Notes: a model not told the origin generated them from the letters alone. Positions 45,851 through 54,634 are shown, numbered from the stretch's first letter. The stretch is DNA of 64,000 nt from Rhodococcus sp. G-MC3 (GCF_030063335.1 NZ_JASISW010000002.1:186001-250000), one strand, 5' to 3'. Numbers and translations are program-made.

Positions 45851-46705
45851 TCAGGCGGCCAGCTCGTAGGGTCCGAAGGTGGCCTGCACCTGAAGCCACT
45901 GGGCCATGATCTGGCAGCCGGTCAGTCCACTGTCGTCGAGCGGTTCGCTCGCATACGCGATGTGGCGGTCACCGGACGGATTGGACACTCGAACGTGCCG
46001 CCACACCAGCGTGCGAGGGAGGTAACCGCCGAGCTCGATCGCCGCGATGCGTAGCCGCCCCGCATCGCGAACCCACTGCTTCGGTGAGAGGCGGGTTTTG
46101 GCAGCATTCTGAAATCCATTGCTGCGCATAAGTGCCCACAGTTGGCGCAGCCACAGCTTGGGAGTGCGAAACGACATCCACCGAGTGAGATCGGCGATGT
46201 CGCGGATCAAGCTGTCGTCGCTGGCATTGCAGATCATGTCCCTCGGATGACCGACCCACATCACCGAAACCTGACTCGGAAGTGCAGGACCGGTACCGGC
46301 GACGCCTCGGCCGGTGCACCCGGGCACCGCTTCCGCAGGCTGCTGCGGATCGGAGATCAACCCGGCAGCAACAACCGAGGGCAGCGACACCTCACCGGCC
46401 TCGATTTTCCCGAGAACTTCCCGAATCACCGAGCACCCCTGCGAGTACCCGATCACCGCCACTGGACCTGCGACCGCGCGGATCGCCGCAATCAAGCGCC
46501 TGACCCCAACGTCCGTACTCTGCCGGTAACTCAATCCGCCGATCGCGACAGGCCCGTACGACGCCGGGTAACCGACCCACCGTGCAGCAAACCTGCTGTC
46601 CAGATTGTCGGTGACACCGCTCAGGAGACCGGTCACCACATTCCGATGGTCGTCGGGGTGGGATTCCCCGGTGCCACCGACTGCCAGAACCGTCACCTGT
46701 GTCAT
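45851..46705 (-). CDS. Cutinase-like alpha/beta hydrolase
   Basis: 284 residues. The nucleophile motif is AVIGYSQGCSV in the GYSQG form of cutinases and mycobacteriophage LysB-type esterases; the N-terminus VTVLAVGGTGESHPDD resembles an oxyanion region and a late Asp/His (VGHPRDMICNASDD, SGDRHIAYAS) may complete the triad. No signal peptide is seen in this reading, in contrast with secreted cutinases. The start is uncertain: ATG 46705 begins MTQVTVLAVGG; ATG 46717 and 46714 are alternatives. It may act on mycolyl or wax esters given the adjacent WS/DGAT-like gene. Confidence 0.65.
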   Translation of the reverse strand: MTQVTVLAVGGTGESHPDDHRNVVTGLLSGVTDNLDSRFAARWVGYPASYGPVAIGGLSYRQSTDVGVRRLIAAIRAVAGPVAVIGYSQGCSVIREVLGKIEAGEVSLPSVVAAGLISDPQQPAEAVPGCTGRGVAGTGPALPSQVSVMWVGHPRDMICNASDDSLIRDIADLTRWMSFRTPKLWLRQLWALMRSNGFQNAAKTRLSPKQWVRDAGRLRIAAIELGGYLPRTLVWRHVRVSNPSGDRHIAYASEPLDDSGLTGCQIMAQWLQVQATFGPYELAA

Positions 46706-46853
46706 GGGAACCATCATGCCCAGCGAGTCTGAGACAGATACCCGAAGAATGCTGAGAACACTCTGGCACTGTCGGTCGAGCGAGCGCGAACCGTGCGCAC
46801 CCGCCAAGGGACAGCTGACCGGAGCGTGCTGACCAGACCCAACACTGCAGGGC

Positions 46854-48143
46854 TCAGTGCTGCAGGGCCGTGCTCACTTCGTCCACCGCTGCCCGGAGCA
46901 ATCCGTCGTAGACATCGGGATCGGGGATTGCCGATTCCGACGAGGTGACGCTCAATGTCATCGTGCTCCCGATGCCGTGAACACCGTGCGTGAGGCCCAT
47001 GATGGGGGAGAGGCCGGGAAATCCTGCGGTGAAACGAACGGGCCCGTCGCCGAGGTACAGATCCGCATCACCGCGCGACACGCTGGACACAACAGTGTTG
47101 CCGGTGACGGTGTCCGGTACTGCGGTGGTGTCGAGTTGCCGAACTCCCCAATGGAGGAGTGCCGCTGGAACTAGCTCGGTTGCGAGTGATTGTGCCGCCT
47201 GTGCTGGATGATCGCCGCGAGCGCGGCGGTCGGCGATATCGCCGGCGATTCGCTCGGCGCGGTCGACGAGGTTCGGTGTATCGGGGTGCAAGCCGATGCC
47301 AGCATTGCGAAAGTGGTTGCGTGAGCGTCGTTCACCCGTCTTGCCGAGGGTCAGTTCGGCGCCGAGGTCGGTTGGCACGCCGTCGCCGAGCATCGCCAGG
47401 TATCGCGAGAGTGCAAGCGAGACAGCGGTGATCGCGCCCACGGTCACGCTGACGCCAGTGAAGTCCGACCTCGGCCTGACAATGGTGCGGATGGAAGTCG
47501 GCCCGCTCGGTGCAACGTTGACCCGGATTTTCGGTCGGCCGGGAGCCTGGGGTGGAACGAGGCCCGCACTGACATCGTCGGCTAGTCGCTTGTCGAGTTC
47601 TCGGGCGCTACGGGCTCGTCCGATCGCTTCGCGGGGAGTGCATCGTGCGCGCTCGGGCAAATGAAGAGCAGGTTCTCGGGTGTCGCCGAACAGTCGCCGA
47701 GCAAGCGACGTGGCAACTCTGCCGTCGCCGAGTGCATGCGAGATCTGCAGTACCGCCACCAACGCGGAGCCGGTGCAGCGAGGCGCGCCCTGCACCTGCG
47801 CGAAAAGATGTAGTCGCCAGGGACTCTCGTGTTGGTCGAGTTGTTTCTCGAACAATCCGGCAACGGCAGCGGTGCATGCGTCCCAGGTACCAGGGGGATC
47901 GTGATCGATGATGTGGGCGGTGCCCACCGCCATGGGAACGATGCGTGGATAGCCGAGCGTCAGCGGAACATCGGCGATTCTGATGTTCAGGTCCTCGACG
48001 AGGAGGGCGTTGTGAAGAATTGGCTCGCGTACCGATGCGAACGCTGCGTCGGTCTCGAAGCAGAACAGGAGAAACTGGTCGTTGGGGATTTTCGCGGACA
48101 TCCAGTACGACTGGGCGTCGGTTGGATGCAGCCTGCTTCGCAT
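46854..48143 (-). CDS. WS/DGAT-like acyltransferase
   Basis: 429 residues of the wax ester synthase/diacylglycerol acyltransferase superfamily. The active-site motif HHxxxDG reads SHALGDG, retaining the catalytic second His, Asp and Gly while the first His is Ser. The C-terminal DUF1298-like half has TVVSSVSRGDADLYLGDGPV and a hydrophobic HGVHGIGSTMTLSVTSS. Members make triacylglycerol or wax esters from acyl-CoA; the altered motif and short length make the activity less certain. A strong hairpin lies 44 nt upstream of its start. Confidence 0.78.
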   Translation of the reverse strand: MRSRLHPTDAQSYWMSAKIPNDQFLLFCFETDAAFASVREPILHNALLVEDLNIRIADVPLTLGYPRIVPMAVGTAHIIDHDPPGTWDACTAAVAGLFEKQLDQHESPWRLHLFAQVQGAPRCTGSALVAVLQISHALGDGRVATSLARRLFGDTREPALHLPERARCTPREAIGRARSARELDKRLADDVSAGLVPPQAPGRPKIRVNVAPSGPTSIRTIVRPRSDFTGVSVTVGAITAVSLALSRYLAMLGDGVPTDLGAELTLGKTGERRSRNHFRNAGIGLHPDTPNLVDRAERIAGDIADRRARGDHPAQAAQSLATELVPAALLHWGVRQLDTTAVPDTVTGNTVVSSVSRGDADLYLGDGPVRFTAGFPGLSPIMGLTHGVHGIGSTMTLSVTSSESAIPDPDVYDGLLRAAVDEVSTALQH

Positions 48144-48186
48144 CGGGCGAGACTATCGGAGGCCTGTTCGAATGGCCACTGCACAC

Positions 48187-48233
48187 AAGACTGTGCCACA
48201 AGATCGGAAGCGCCGATCTTGTGGCACAGTCTT
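48187..48233. terminator. Perfect 21-bp-stem hairpin
   Basis: The arms 48187-48207 and 48213-48233 are perfect complements of 21 nt with a 5-nt loop AAGCG; the arm begins AAGACTGTGCCACAAGATCG. It starts 19 nt downstream of the secreted-protein gene stop (48252, minus strand) and precedes the acyltransferase start at 48143. TTTT follows on the plus strand, but the minus strand lacks a clear U-run. Its probable role is termination or mRNA protection for the secreted-protein gene. Confidence 0.75.
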
Positions 48234-48251
48234 TTCGAGAAGTGAGATCCG

Positions 48252-49049
48252 TCAGCCGACGTTGGCCAGACCGACCGTCGGGAAGAAGAAGCAGGTCTTC
48301 TCGCCTTCAGCCGTGTTGTGGGTGACGTTACCGAAGATCGCGGCCAGCACGGTGCCGGAACCGGTCTCGACGGGCGCGAGGCGGGCGCCTGCGGCGGGCA
48401 GTTGGGCGACGACGGAGTTCAGGGCCGTCCGAGCGATCTCGGCTACGAACGGATCGAGGTTGGCGTTGGAGAGCACCGAATCCACGAAAGTGGTGGTGGC
48501 CCCGCCCATGTCGGCGAATCCGCCCTTCAGCGTGTTGACGTTGAACCAGGCGACCTGCATGCCGGACTTGTTCGCCGAATCGTCGACGACTCCTGCCGGG
48601 ACGAAGGCAAACATGGTTTCGCCCTTCTCCACCGCGTTCAATGCAGGCAGCTGCGGCAGCAGCGGAATCTTGATGTTGGGCCACGGTCCGCCCGCCGCAC
48701 CGGCGACGGCGGGTGCAATGCCGAGTGGGATGCCCGGGATTGCAGCGCAGTTGATCGACGCCGTCGGGTAGAAGAACGGCGTGATTCCGAGATCGCTCAA
48801 GATCTTGTTCGCAGCATCCAAGGCTGCGAGTGGGTTCGCGTCGGTCGTTTCGGCGACGCCGGTGCGCGATGCCGCAATGGCCTCGGCTGCGGAGAGTGCG
48901 GTGGACGCGCCCTGGCCTTGAAGGTTGGCGACGGCGGTGGACAGCGGATCTGCGGGTGCGGGATCCGCGGTCGCCGTCGCCGGAACGGCGAGAAGCGCGG
49001 CGCAAGACAGCGCGACTGCTCCTGCTACCCGACTGATTCGACGAGACAT
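48252..49049 (-). CDS. Secreted protein of unknown function, paralogue of the one at 51998-52843
   Basis: 265 residues with a clear Sec signal peptide (RRISRVAGAVALSCAALLAVPATATA, cleavage near 29). The mature part is Ala-rich, then contains an INC cysteine and a C-terminal KTCFFFPTVGLANVG, allowing one disulfide. Landmarks shared with the second copy are F-hydrophobic-P-T before the first Cys, AWFNVNTLKGGFADMGGAT, GSGTVLAAIFGNVT and C-x-F-x-PT-x-G at the end. No enzyme motif was recognised. ATG 49049 has AGGAG about 8 nt upstream. Confidence 0.8.
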   Translation of the reverse strand: MSRRISRVAGAVALSCAALLAVPATATADPAPADPLSTAVANLQGQGASTALSAAEAIAASRTGVAETTDANPLAALDAANKILSDLGITPFFYPTASINCAAIPGIPLGIAPAVAGAAGGPWPNIKIPLLPQLPALNAVEKGETMFAFVPAGVVDDSANKSGMQVAWFNVNTLKGGFADMGGATTTFVDSVLSNANLDPFVAEIARTALNSVVAQLPAAGARLAPVETGSGTVLAAIFGNVTHNTAEGEKTCFFFPTVGLANVG

Positions 49050-49095
49050 GTGTGACTCCTGTGACTGATGAGACCAAAGTTACGAATGTGGTGAT

Positions 49096-49115
49096 CCGAC
49101 CACATGTCTGGTCGG
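49096..49115. promoter_or_regulatory. Imperfect 20-bp inverted repeat upstream of the secreted-protein gene
   Basis: CCGACCACATGTCTGGTCGG has outer arms CCGACC/GGTCGG with a nearly symmetric centre. It lies 47-66 nt upstream of the secreted-protein start and 41 nt downstream of terD. It could be an operator for the secreted gene or a short terminator for terD; the absence of a U-run favours the former. Confidence 0.3.
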
Positions 49116-49155
49116 TTTCTCAAGCCCTGGGAGCCACGGTTATTCAATCGATACG

Positions 49156-49734
49156 TCAGCTTGCGTTGATTCCGAAGTCTCGAACGATGCCCGAGAGGCC
49201 TGATGCGTACCCCTGCCCGATGGCTCGGAACTTCCATTCCTGACCCCGTCGGTACAGTTCGCCGAACACCATTGCAGTCTCGGTCGATGCGTCCTCGCTG
49301 AGGTCGAAGCGCGCCAATTCGCGGCCGTCGGCGCGATCGACCACTCGAATGAACGCGTTGACGACCTGCCCGAAATTCTGGCCGAGTGCGTCTGCGTCGT
49401 GGATGGACACCGGAAACACGATGGACTCGACCTCGGGGGACAGTGCCGCCAGGTCGATGTTGATGCTCTCGTCGTCGCCCTCGCCCTCGCCGGTCCTGTT
49501 GTCGCCGGTGTGCTCGATCGCGCCGTCGGGCGACCGCAGGTTGTTGTAGAAGACGAAGAACAGGTCGCCGAAAGACTTCTTGTCGCTTCCGAGTCCGATA
49601 GCGCTCGCATCGAGGTCGAAGTCGCCGCCCGTTGTATTGCGAACATCCCAGCCGAGGCCGATCGTGACGGCGGTGAGGTTGGGGGCTTGTTTCGACAGTG
49701 AGACATTTCCGCCCTTGGCAAGGGTGACGCCCAT
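49156..49734 (-). CDS. TerD family protein
   Basis: 192 residues. MGVTLAKGGNVSLSKQAPNLTAVTIGLGWDVRNTTGGDFDLDASAIGL is the standard TerD opening, with the acidic Asp cluster that binds calcium; GDNRTGEGEGDDESINIDL and FGELYRRGQEWKFRAIGQGY complete the domain. TerD proteins belong to tellurite/stress-response ter systems, but no terB, terC or terZ neighbour is present here, so this is a solitary copy. ATG 49734 is preceded by AAGGAG at 9 nt; the upstream in-frame start at 49770 is rejected. Confidence 0.93.
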   Translation of the reverse strand: MGVTLAKGGNVSLSKQAPNLTAVTIGLGWDVRNTTGGDFDLDASAIGLGSDKKSFGDLFFVFYNNLRSPDGAIEHTGDNRTGEGEGDDESINIDLAALSPEVESIVFPVSIHDADALGQNFGQVVNAFIRVVDRADGRELARFDLSEDASTETAMVFGELYRRGQEWKFRAIGQGYASGLSGIVRDFGINAS

Positions 49735-49991
49735 AAGAGAAATCTCCTTCACTCGTGTGTGCTCGTGCACCCCACAGTAGGTGAACCCGTACCGCTCGCG
49801 TCATGGCGAGCTTGGGGTGTCCCTGGTGAAGATGGGGCGAGAGTCGCCGCAGTGAATGATGTGACTAGCGGTACCGGAGTGAGTGTGGTGGAATACCGAA
49901 ACGAGAAAAGCTATCAGCGTGGTGGCTTGAAATGCCAGCGACACGCCGAACACCGACCGCCTGAAGTCGAAATCTGATGTGGGGACTGCAC

Positions 49992-50711
49992 GTGCACGTA
50001 TCGCGACGAGAACTGTTCAAGTACGCCGCCGTGGGATCGGCTGCCGCCCTCGGCCTGGCCGCGGTGAATTCGACGGTTGCGCAGGCAGATGAACTCGGGA
50101 CTCTCGTCGACTATTCGGGCGGCGTGCCCTCTGCCGAGTCGATTCGGGCCGCCGGCCACATCGGAGCAATTCGGTATGTGTCCGATCGTCGTCCCGGCGC
50201 GGAATGGATGCTCGGCAAGCCCGTGAAGCGCGACGAGGCCGATGCGCTCACCGGGGAAGGACTCGAACTCGTGTCCAACTACCAGTTCGGCAAGGGTGAC
50301 ACCTCGGACTGGAAGGGCGGCTACGCGGCCGGAGTCAAACACGCACAACGCGGTCTGGAACTGCACCTTGCTGCTGGTGGGCCAGAGAATCGTCCGATCT
50401 ACGCGTCCATCGACGACAATCCGACGGCCGTCCAGTTCGCAACGCTGATCGCGCCGTACATTCTGGGTTGGCAATCGGTGGTCGGACCGGAGAACACCGG
50501 TATCTACGCCAACTCACCGACCATCGAGCTCGCCTCCATCGCAGGCCTCGGTCAGTGGTATTGGCAGCACAATTGGGGTACCCCGAAAGGCTTCCGCCAT
50601 CCTGCGGCGCATCTGCATCAGGTGCAGATCGACAAAGGGAAAATCGACGGAATTGCCGTCGACATCAATGTAATTCTGAAGCCGGATTACGGCCAATGGT
50701 CGCTCGCCTGA
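49992..50711 (+). CDS. Tat-exported glycoside-hydrolase-like protein (DUF1906, Rv2525c-like)
   Basis: 239 residues. The Tat signal HVSRRELFKYAAVGSAAALGLAAVNSTVAQA (twin Arg 4-5) precedes a TIM-barrel-like DUF1906 domain: GTLVDYSGGVPSAESIRAAG, GAIRYVSDRRPGAEWMLGKP, PIYASIDDNPTAVQF with acidic DD, and WQHNWGTPKGFRHPAAHLHQVQID. It is similar over its whole length to Rv2525c, a Tat substrate linked to cell-wall properties and beta-lactam sensitivity. GTG 49992 matches the short N-terminus of that protein; ATG 49977 is an alternative. Probably acts at the cell envelope. Confidence 0.9.
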   Translation: MHVSRRELFKYAAVGSAAALGLAAVNSTVAQADELGTLVDYSGGVPSAESIRAAGHIGAIRYVSDRRPGAEWMLGKPVKRDEADALTGEGLELVSNYQFGKGDTSDWKGGYAAGVKHAQRGLELHLAAGGPENRPIYASIDDNPTAVQFATLIAPYILGWQSVVGPENTGIYANSPTIELASIAGLGQWYWQHNWGTPKGFRHPAAHLHQVQIDKGKIDGIAVDINVILKPDYGQWSLA

Positions 50712-50770
50712 ATGACCGAAAAGCCGTCGTGAATTGGTGAAGAGAACACCTTGAATTTCATCGATGTAAT

Positions 50771-51955
50771 CTACCCGATTGTCGCGTGATTCCCGCGCGA
50801 TTCTATTGCCAATAGAACGAGAGCAATCAACGCCAGCGCGGCGACGGCGGCCGAGAACACCACTCCGGCGGTAACGAGGCCCCAGGCGCTCGCCGCCTCG
50901 CCTGCCCCGATGACCGGCACCGAGATAGCGATGTAGAGCACGACGAAGAACGTCGACGTCACCTCCGCCCTGCGGTCCGCGGGCAACTCGGCTGTCACCG
51001 ATGCGATTCCCTTGCTGAAGGTGATTCCTTGGCCGATGCCGCACACGATTGCGCTGGCAACCAGTACGGCAAATGAGGCGGCAAGAAGAGCCGAGCCCAG
51101 CAAGGCCACGCCGACCACGAGGACGGCGCAGCCGGCGCGCATCGCGAAGGACGCTCCGAGTCCGCGTAACGCGATCTGGGCGACCGCCGAGGATGCGAAC
51201 ATCACGGATACGACGGCGCCGTCGACTGCATGGTTGTCGATGCCGAGAACCCCACTCATGAAGCCGGGAGACACGGCCGTGAACAGGCCGAGAACCGCGA
51301 AGCCCGCGAACCCACCGGTCGCGGCGCGCAGAAACGTTCCACGGATCGGCGCGGGTAGCGACAGCCGTTGCATGTGCGGGCGTGCGCCCTTCGCCACGGC
51401 GACAGTCTCCGGCGCGAGTACCACGACCACTGCTGCGAGGAACAGCAGTGCGATGTCGACTGCGAATGTGAGATGCAGTGGTTGGGGCAGGTACTGGACC
51501 AGCAGACCTGCGACCAGCGGGCCGAGTCCGAGGCCGCCGATGTTGGCCGCGGTGGCGATGGCCGGAGCTTGTGGTCGCCATTTTTCCGGCACCATCTCGA
51601 CGAGGGTGACTGTCGCGGTACCGACGAAGATTCCCGCCGACAGGCCCGACAGGACGCGGCCGATCAGCAGCATGGTGACCGAATCCGCGGAGATGAACAC
51701 CACCGCGCTCGCGATCCCGAATGCAATGCCTGCCAGCAGCATCGGACGTCGACCCAACGAGTCCGACCACCGTCCGAACGCGAGGAGGGCGGTCAACACG
51801 CCGATCGCGTACACGGCGTAGATGACGGTGACCAATAGGACCGAGAACCCGAACTTCGCCTGGTACAGCGAGTACACGGGAGTGGGCATTGTCGTGCCCA
51901 TCATGACTATCGCGAACGAATAGGTGATCGCGACGAACGCCAGAGGTCTGCTCAC
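50771..51955 (-). CDS. MFS transporter
   Basis: 394 residues with 12 hydrophobic segments. The cytoplasmic loop 2-3 motif reads LAFGRWSDSLGRRPMLLAG (G..SD..GRRP.L), the classical MFS signature A, and VLSGLSAGIFVGTATVTLVEMVPEKWRP follows. It resembles drug/metabolite efflux proteins of the DHA type, but substrate cannot be read. It starts with GTG (51953-51955). It is convergent with the Rv2525c-like gene and lies 42 bp downstream of the second secreted-protein gene on the same strand. Confidence 0.88.
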   Translation of the reverse strand: MSRPLAFVAITYSFAIVMMGTTMPTPVYSLYQAKFGFSVLLVTVIYAVYAIGVLTALLAFGRWSDSLGRRPMLLAGIAFGIASAVVFISADSVTMLLIGRVLSGLSAGIFVGTATVTLVEMVPEKWRPQAPAIATAANIGGLGLGPLVAGLLVQYLPQPLHLTFAVDIALLFLAAVVVVLAPETVAVAKGARPHMQRLSLPAPIRGTFLRAATGGFAGFAVLGLFTAVSPGFMSGVLGIDNHAVDGAVVSVMFASSAVAQIALRGLGASFAMRAGCAVLVVGVALLGSALLAASFAVLVASAIVCGIGQGITFSKGIASVTAELPADRRAEVTSTFFVVLYIAISVPVIGAGEAASAWGLVTAGVVFSAAVAALALIALVLLAIESRGNHATIG

Positions 51956-51997
51956 GAGCAGACCTTACTCACCTCCGGCACCAACCATGAAGTTGAG

Positions 51998-52843
51998 TCA
52001 GGGGACGTAGACGGTCCCGATGGTCGGCAGGAAACCACACGAGCGCGCGGGCGCAGCGGGATCTTCCTTCGACTGGGTGGTGATCGATCCCGAGACGACA
52101 GCGAGAACGCGGCCGGGGCCGGTGTCGGCGATGGCCGAGACAGTGGCGGGCCCGCCGGGGTTGATGTTGGACGCCCCGGTCAGGTCGACGGCGCCAGAAC
52201 GACGGTTGTCGAGGTTGAGCCAGGTGGCCGTCAGCGGGGATTCCTGCACGGCGGCAATGGGCGATGTTCCGAGCGCGGTGAACACGAAGCCGGTCTGGCC
52301 TGCTGCGGGTCCGGGCGGAGGCAATGTCGCGGGGCCTGGTACGGCGAGCGCGGTTCCGACCGAGTCCGCACTGTCGGAGATGCAGGCCTTGCCGATGGTC
52401 GGGTAGAGGAACTGAGCGATGACCGGTCCGTCCGCGGGAGGCAGTTCAGGTCCGCCGCCACCGGATCCGTCGAGGAATGTGATGACGGTTTCGAGCGTGG
52501 ACTTGACCTGGTCGGGGAGCGCGGCGTTCTCGAGGAACGCGCGTGCCTGAGCGAGTAGGTCTGCCTGCGGGCCGGCCGCTACATCCGTCGGGCCGGCCGC
52601 GGCACCGAGGATTGCCGGTGCGAACGACGCGAGTGCCTGGATCTGCGCGTAGTCGGGGAGCGGCTGATCAGGCGTAGGGAGGAAGAAGGGAGGTACGTCG
52701 GAATGTGGAACCGCGGGAGCCGGTGCCGGCTCTGCGGATGCGGCAGTCGGCACAGCGAGAGCGGCTGCTGCTACGACTGCAGCAGCGGTGACGACTTTTC
52801 GTGTCACGCCGAAACTTGACCGCGTTACCCCGGATAAAAACAC
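51998..52843 (-). CDS. Secreted protein of unknown function, second paralogue
   Basis: 281 residues with signal peptide (about 15-37, KVVTAAAVVAAAALAVPTAASA) followed by a Pro/Ala-rich stretch. Shared with the 48252-49049 protein are FLYPTIGKAC, TATWLNLDNRRSGAVDLTGA, GPGRVLAVVSGSIT and the C-terminal RSCGFLPTIGTVYVP, again giving two Cys. Function is unknown. GTG 52843 has GGGGA 6-7 nt upstream, while GTG 52807 would remove 12 residues and has no ribosome site. It is divergent from pimE. Confidence 0.8.
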   Translation of the reverse strand: MFLSGVTRSSFGVTRKVVTAAAVVAAAALAVPTAASAEPAPAPAVPHSDVPPFFLPTPDQPLPDYAQIQALASFAPAILGAAAGPTDVAAGPQADLLAQARAFLENAALPDQVKSTLETVITFLDGSGGGGPELPPADGPVIAQFLYPTIGKACISDSADSVGTALAVPGPATLPPPGPAAGQTGFVFTALGTSPIAAVQESPLTATWLNLDNRRSGAVDLTGASNINPGGPATVSAIADTGPGRVLAVVSGSITTQSKEDPAAPARSCGFLPTIGTVYVP

Positions 52844-52913
52844 TGATATTCCCCATCCTGATCGTCAAGCTCGCCGTGAGGCGGTTGCTGGCTCGAGGGG
52901 TCACTCTATGTAC

Positions 52914-52936
52914 CCGGCTGTTGCTTGTACAGCCGG
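52914..52936. promoter_or_regulatory. 8-bp-arm inverted repeat in the secreted-protein/pimE divergent region
   Basis: CCGGCTGT and ACAGCCGG pair perfectly around a 7-nt spacer TGCTTGT. It lies about 70-95 nt upstream of the secreted-protein start and 115 nt before pimE. The symmetric arms and spacing fit either a regulator site or a leader hairpin. The surrounding 207-bp gap is otherwise unassigned. Confidence 0.35.
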
Positions 52937-53050
52937 TCTCGCCATTCACCGCCAACGGAGATTAGCGCGTTACGCAAGTGAATAGTGTGGTTGGTGATGC
53001 AAATGTTATTTGTGAGTAAGCATCAGTTTCTATCGGTTGCCTTGTGAGGC

Positions 53051-54373
53051 ATGGATTCGGGCCCTCTCGGCCAGCCCTATAAGCTCGGCGGTCGACCCGA
53101 AATCGAACACCCGATTCCGGCGGAACCGAACGGGAGCAGACGCAACGTGAACCGCATGGTTCGGTACGCCCCCGTTCTGTTGGCCCTCTCGGTGATCGCC
53201 AGATTTGCCTGGGCCTTCGGCACGAAGAACGGGATGAACCTCGTAGACCTGCACGTCTACGTCGACGGTTCCGCGTCGCTTCTGAAGGGCGACCTGTACG
53301 ACTTCACCTACGCCGAGGAAACCCCGGACTTCCCGCTCCCGTTCACCTACCCCCCGTTCGCCGCCCTGGTGTTCTTTCCACTGCATTACCTGCCGTTCAC
53401 GCTCGTCGGCGTCTGCTGGCAGATCGCGACGATGGCCGCGATGTTCATGCTGATCAGGCTCAGCCTGTGTCTGGTCGTGGGAGAAACAACGGGACGATCA
53501 CCCCGGTGGACTTCGATCGCGATGGCATGGACCGCGCTGGCTCTGTGGACCGAGCCGGTCCGCACGACACTCGACTACGGCCAGGTGAACGTCTTCCTCG
53601 CGCTCGGTGCACTGGTTGCCGTCCGCAGTTCCCGGTGGTGGGTGGCCGGTGGGATCATCGGTTTCATCGCGGGCATCAAGTTGACCCCTGCGATCGCCGG
53701 GCTGTACTTCCTTGCGACGAAGCGGTGGACGGCCGCGGTGTTCTCCGCGGTCGCGTTCGCTGCGACGGTGGCGATCAGCTACCTCGTCCTTGGCCATCAG
53801 GCCGGCACCTACTTCACCACCCTGCTGGGCGACGCCGACCGTATCGGCCCCGTCGGGTCGGTCTGGAATCAGTCACTTCGCGGTGCGCTGAGCCGAATCG
53901 CCGGCCACGACGTCGAATCCGGCCCGTTGCTGATCGTCTGCGTGCTGATCGCGGCCGCTCTTGCGTTCGCGGCGTGGCGAGCGCTGCGGTCCGCGGATCG
54001 ACTCGGCATTCTGCTCGTCGTACAGCTCTTCGGCCTGCTCGTCTCACCGATCTCGTGGTCGCACCATTGGGTCTGGGTTCTGCCGCTGCTGGTCTGGCTG
54101 CTGCACGGACCCGATGGTGGCCGCCTCGGCACTCGGCTGGTTGCCGGATACTGGCTGGTCACCACGGTCGTCGGAGTTCCGTGGGTGTTGAGCTTCTTCC
54201 AGGAATCGATCTGGCTCGTGTCACGTCCCGGCGTGTTGGCCTGGCTCGGAGCCGTCGACGTTGTCGGCGTTGCTCTCGTTTACGGATGGATCATCTACCT
54301 CGGGCGAGGCCGGCTCAGTCGTCGGGCAGAAGGCCGTCGATCTCGTGAGCCAGAGCCACGTCCTTCTTCGTGA
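53051..54373 (+). CDS. pimE: PimE-like polyprenol-phosphomannose-dependent alpha-1,2-mannosyltransferase
   Basis: 440 residues, GT-C (GT87) membrane enzyme with about ten hydrophobic segments. The conserved acidic loop NLVDLHVYVDGSASLLKGDLYDF, with its catalytic-type Asp, and TPDFPLPFTYPPFAALVFFPLHYLPF closely resemble PimE (Rv1159), which adds the fifth mannose to AcPIM4 on the periplasmic side to form higher PIMs. The protein has an unusual 35-residue hydrophilic start and an Arg-rich tail. Its 3' end overlaps the dehydratase gene by 59 bp. LpqW, which influences the same branch point, is encoded 3 kb downstream. Confidence 0.88.
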   Translation: MDSGPLGQPYKLGGRPEIEHPIPAEPNGSRRNVNRMVRYAPVLLALSVIARFAWAFGTKNGMNLVDLHVYVDGSASLLKGDLYDFTYAEETPDFPLPFTYPPFAALVFFPLHYLPFTLVGVCWQIATMAAMFMLIRLSLCLVVGETTGRSPRWTSIAMAWTALALWTEPVRTTLDYGQVNVFLALGALVAVRSSRWWVAGGIIGFIAGIKLTPAIAGLYFLATKRWTAAVFSAVAFAATVAISYLVLGHQAGTYFTTLLGDADRIGPVGSVWNQSLRGALSRIAGHDVESGPLLIVCVLIAAALAFAAWRALRSADRLGILLVVQLFGLLVSPISWSHHWVWVLPLLVWLLHGPDGGRLGTRLVAGYWLVTTVVGVPWVLSFFQESIWLVSRPGVLAWLGAVDVVGVALVYGWIIYLGRGRLSRRAEGRRSREPEPRPSS

Positions 54374-54605
54374 TCCCCCCGTCGGAATGCGTGGTCAGCG
54401 TGAAGGTGAGCTTTCGCCAGCGGATGTCTATGTCGGGGTGATGGTCGGCCGACTCTGCGGCCTCGGCTATACGTGCGACGAAGGAGATCGCCACTGGAAA
54501 CGTCGGCAACTCGACGGTTCGGGTGATCGAGGTTCCCGTCAGCGACCACTCGGGTAGACCTGACAGGGCATCGTCGATGTCGGAGTTGGATAGAAGTTCA
54601 CTCAT
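54315..54605 (-). CDS. Pterin-4a-carbinolamine dehydratase-like protein
   Basis: 96-residue PCD/DCoH family protein. The active-site histidine pair is in AAESADHHPDIDIRWRKLTFTLTTHSDGGIT, and the N-terminus LSNSDIDDALSGLPEWSLTGTSITR is typical. It dehydrates 4a-hydroxytetrahydrobiopterin in aromatic hydroxylation; in actinobacteria without such hydroxylases the role is unclear. It is the positional counterpart of Rv1159A. Its last 59 bp are antisense to the pimE 3' end, and it is divergent from mutT2. Confidence 0.93.
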   Translation of the reverse strand: MSELLSNSDIDDALSGLPEWSLTGTSITRTVELPTFPVAISFVARIAEAAESADHHPDIDIRWRKLTFTLTTHSDGGITKKDVALAHEIDGLLPDD

Positions 54606-54634
54606 GGAATCAAGGATGGCCCGTAGGGGGTGGC

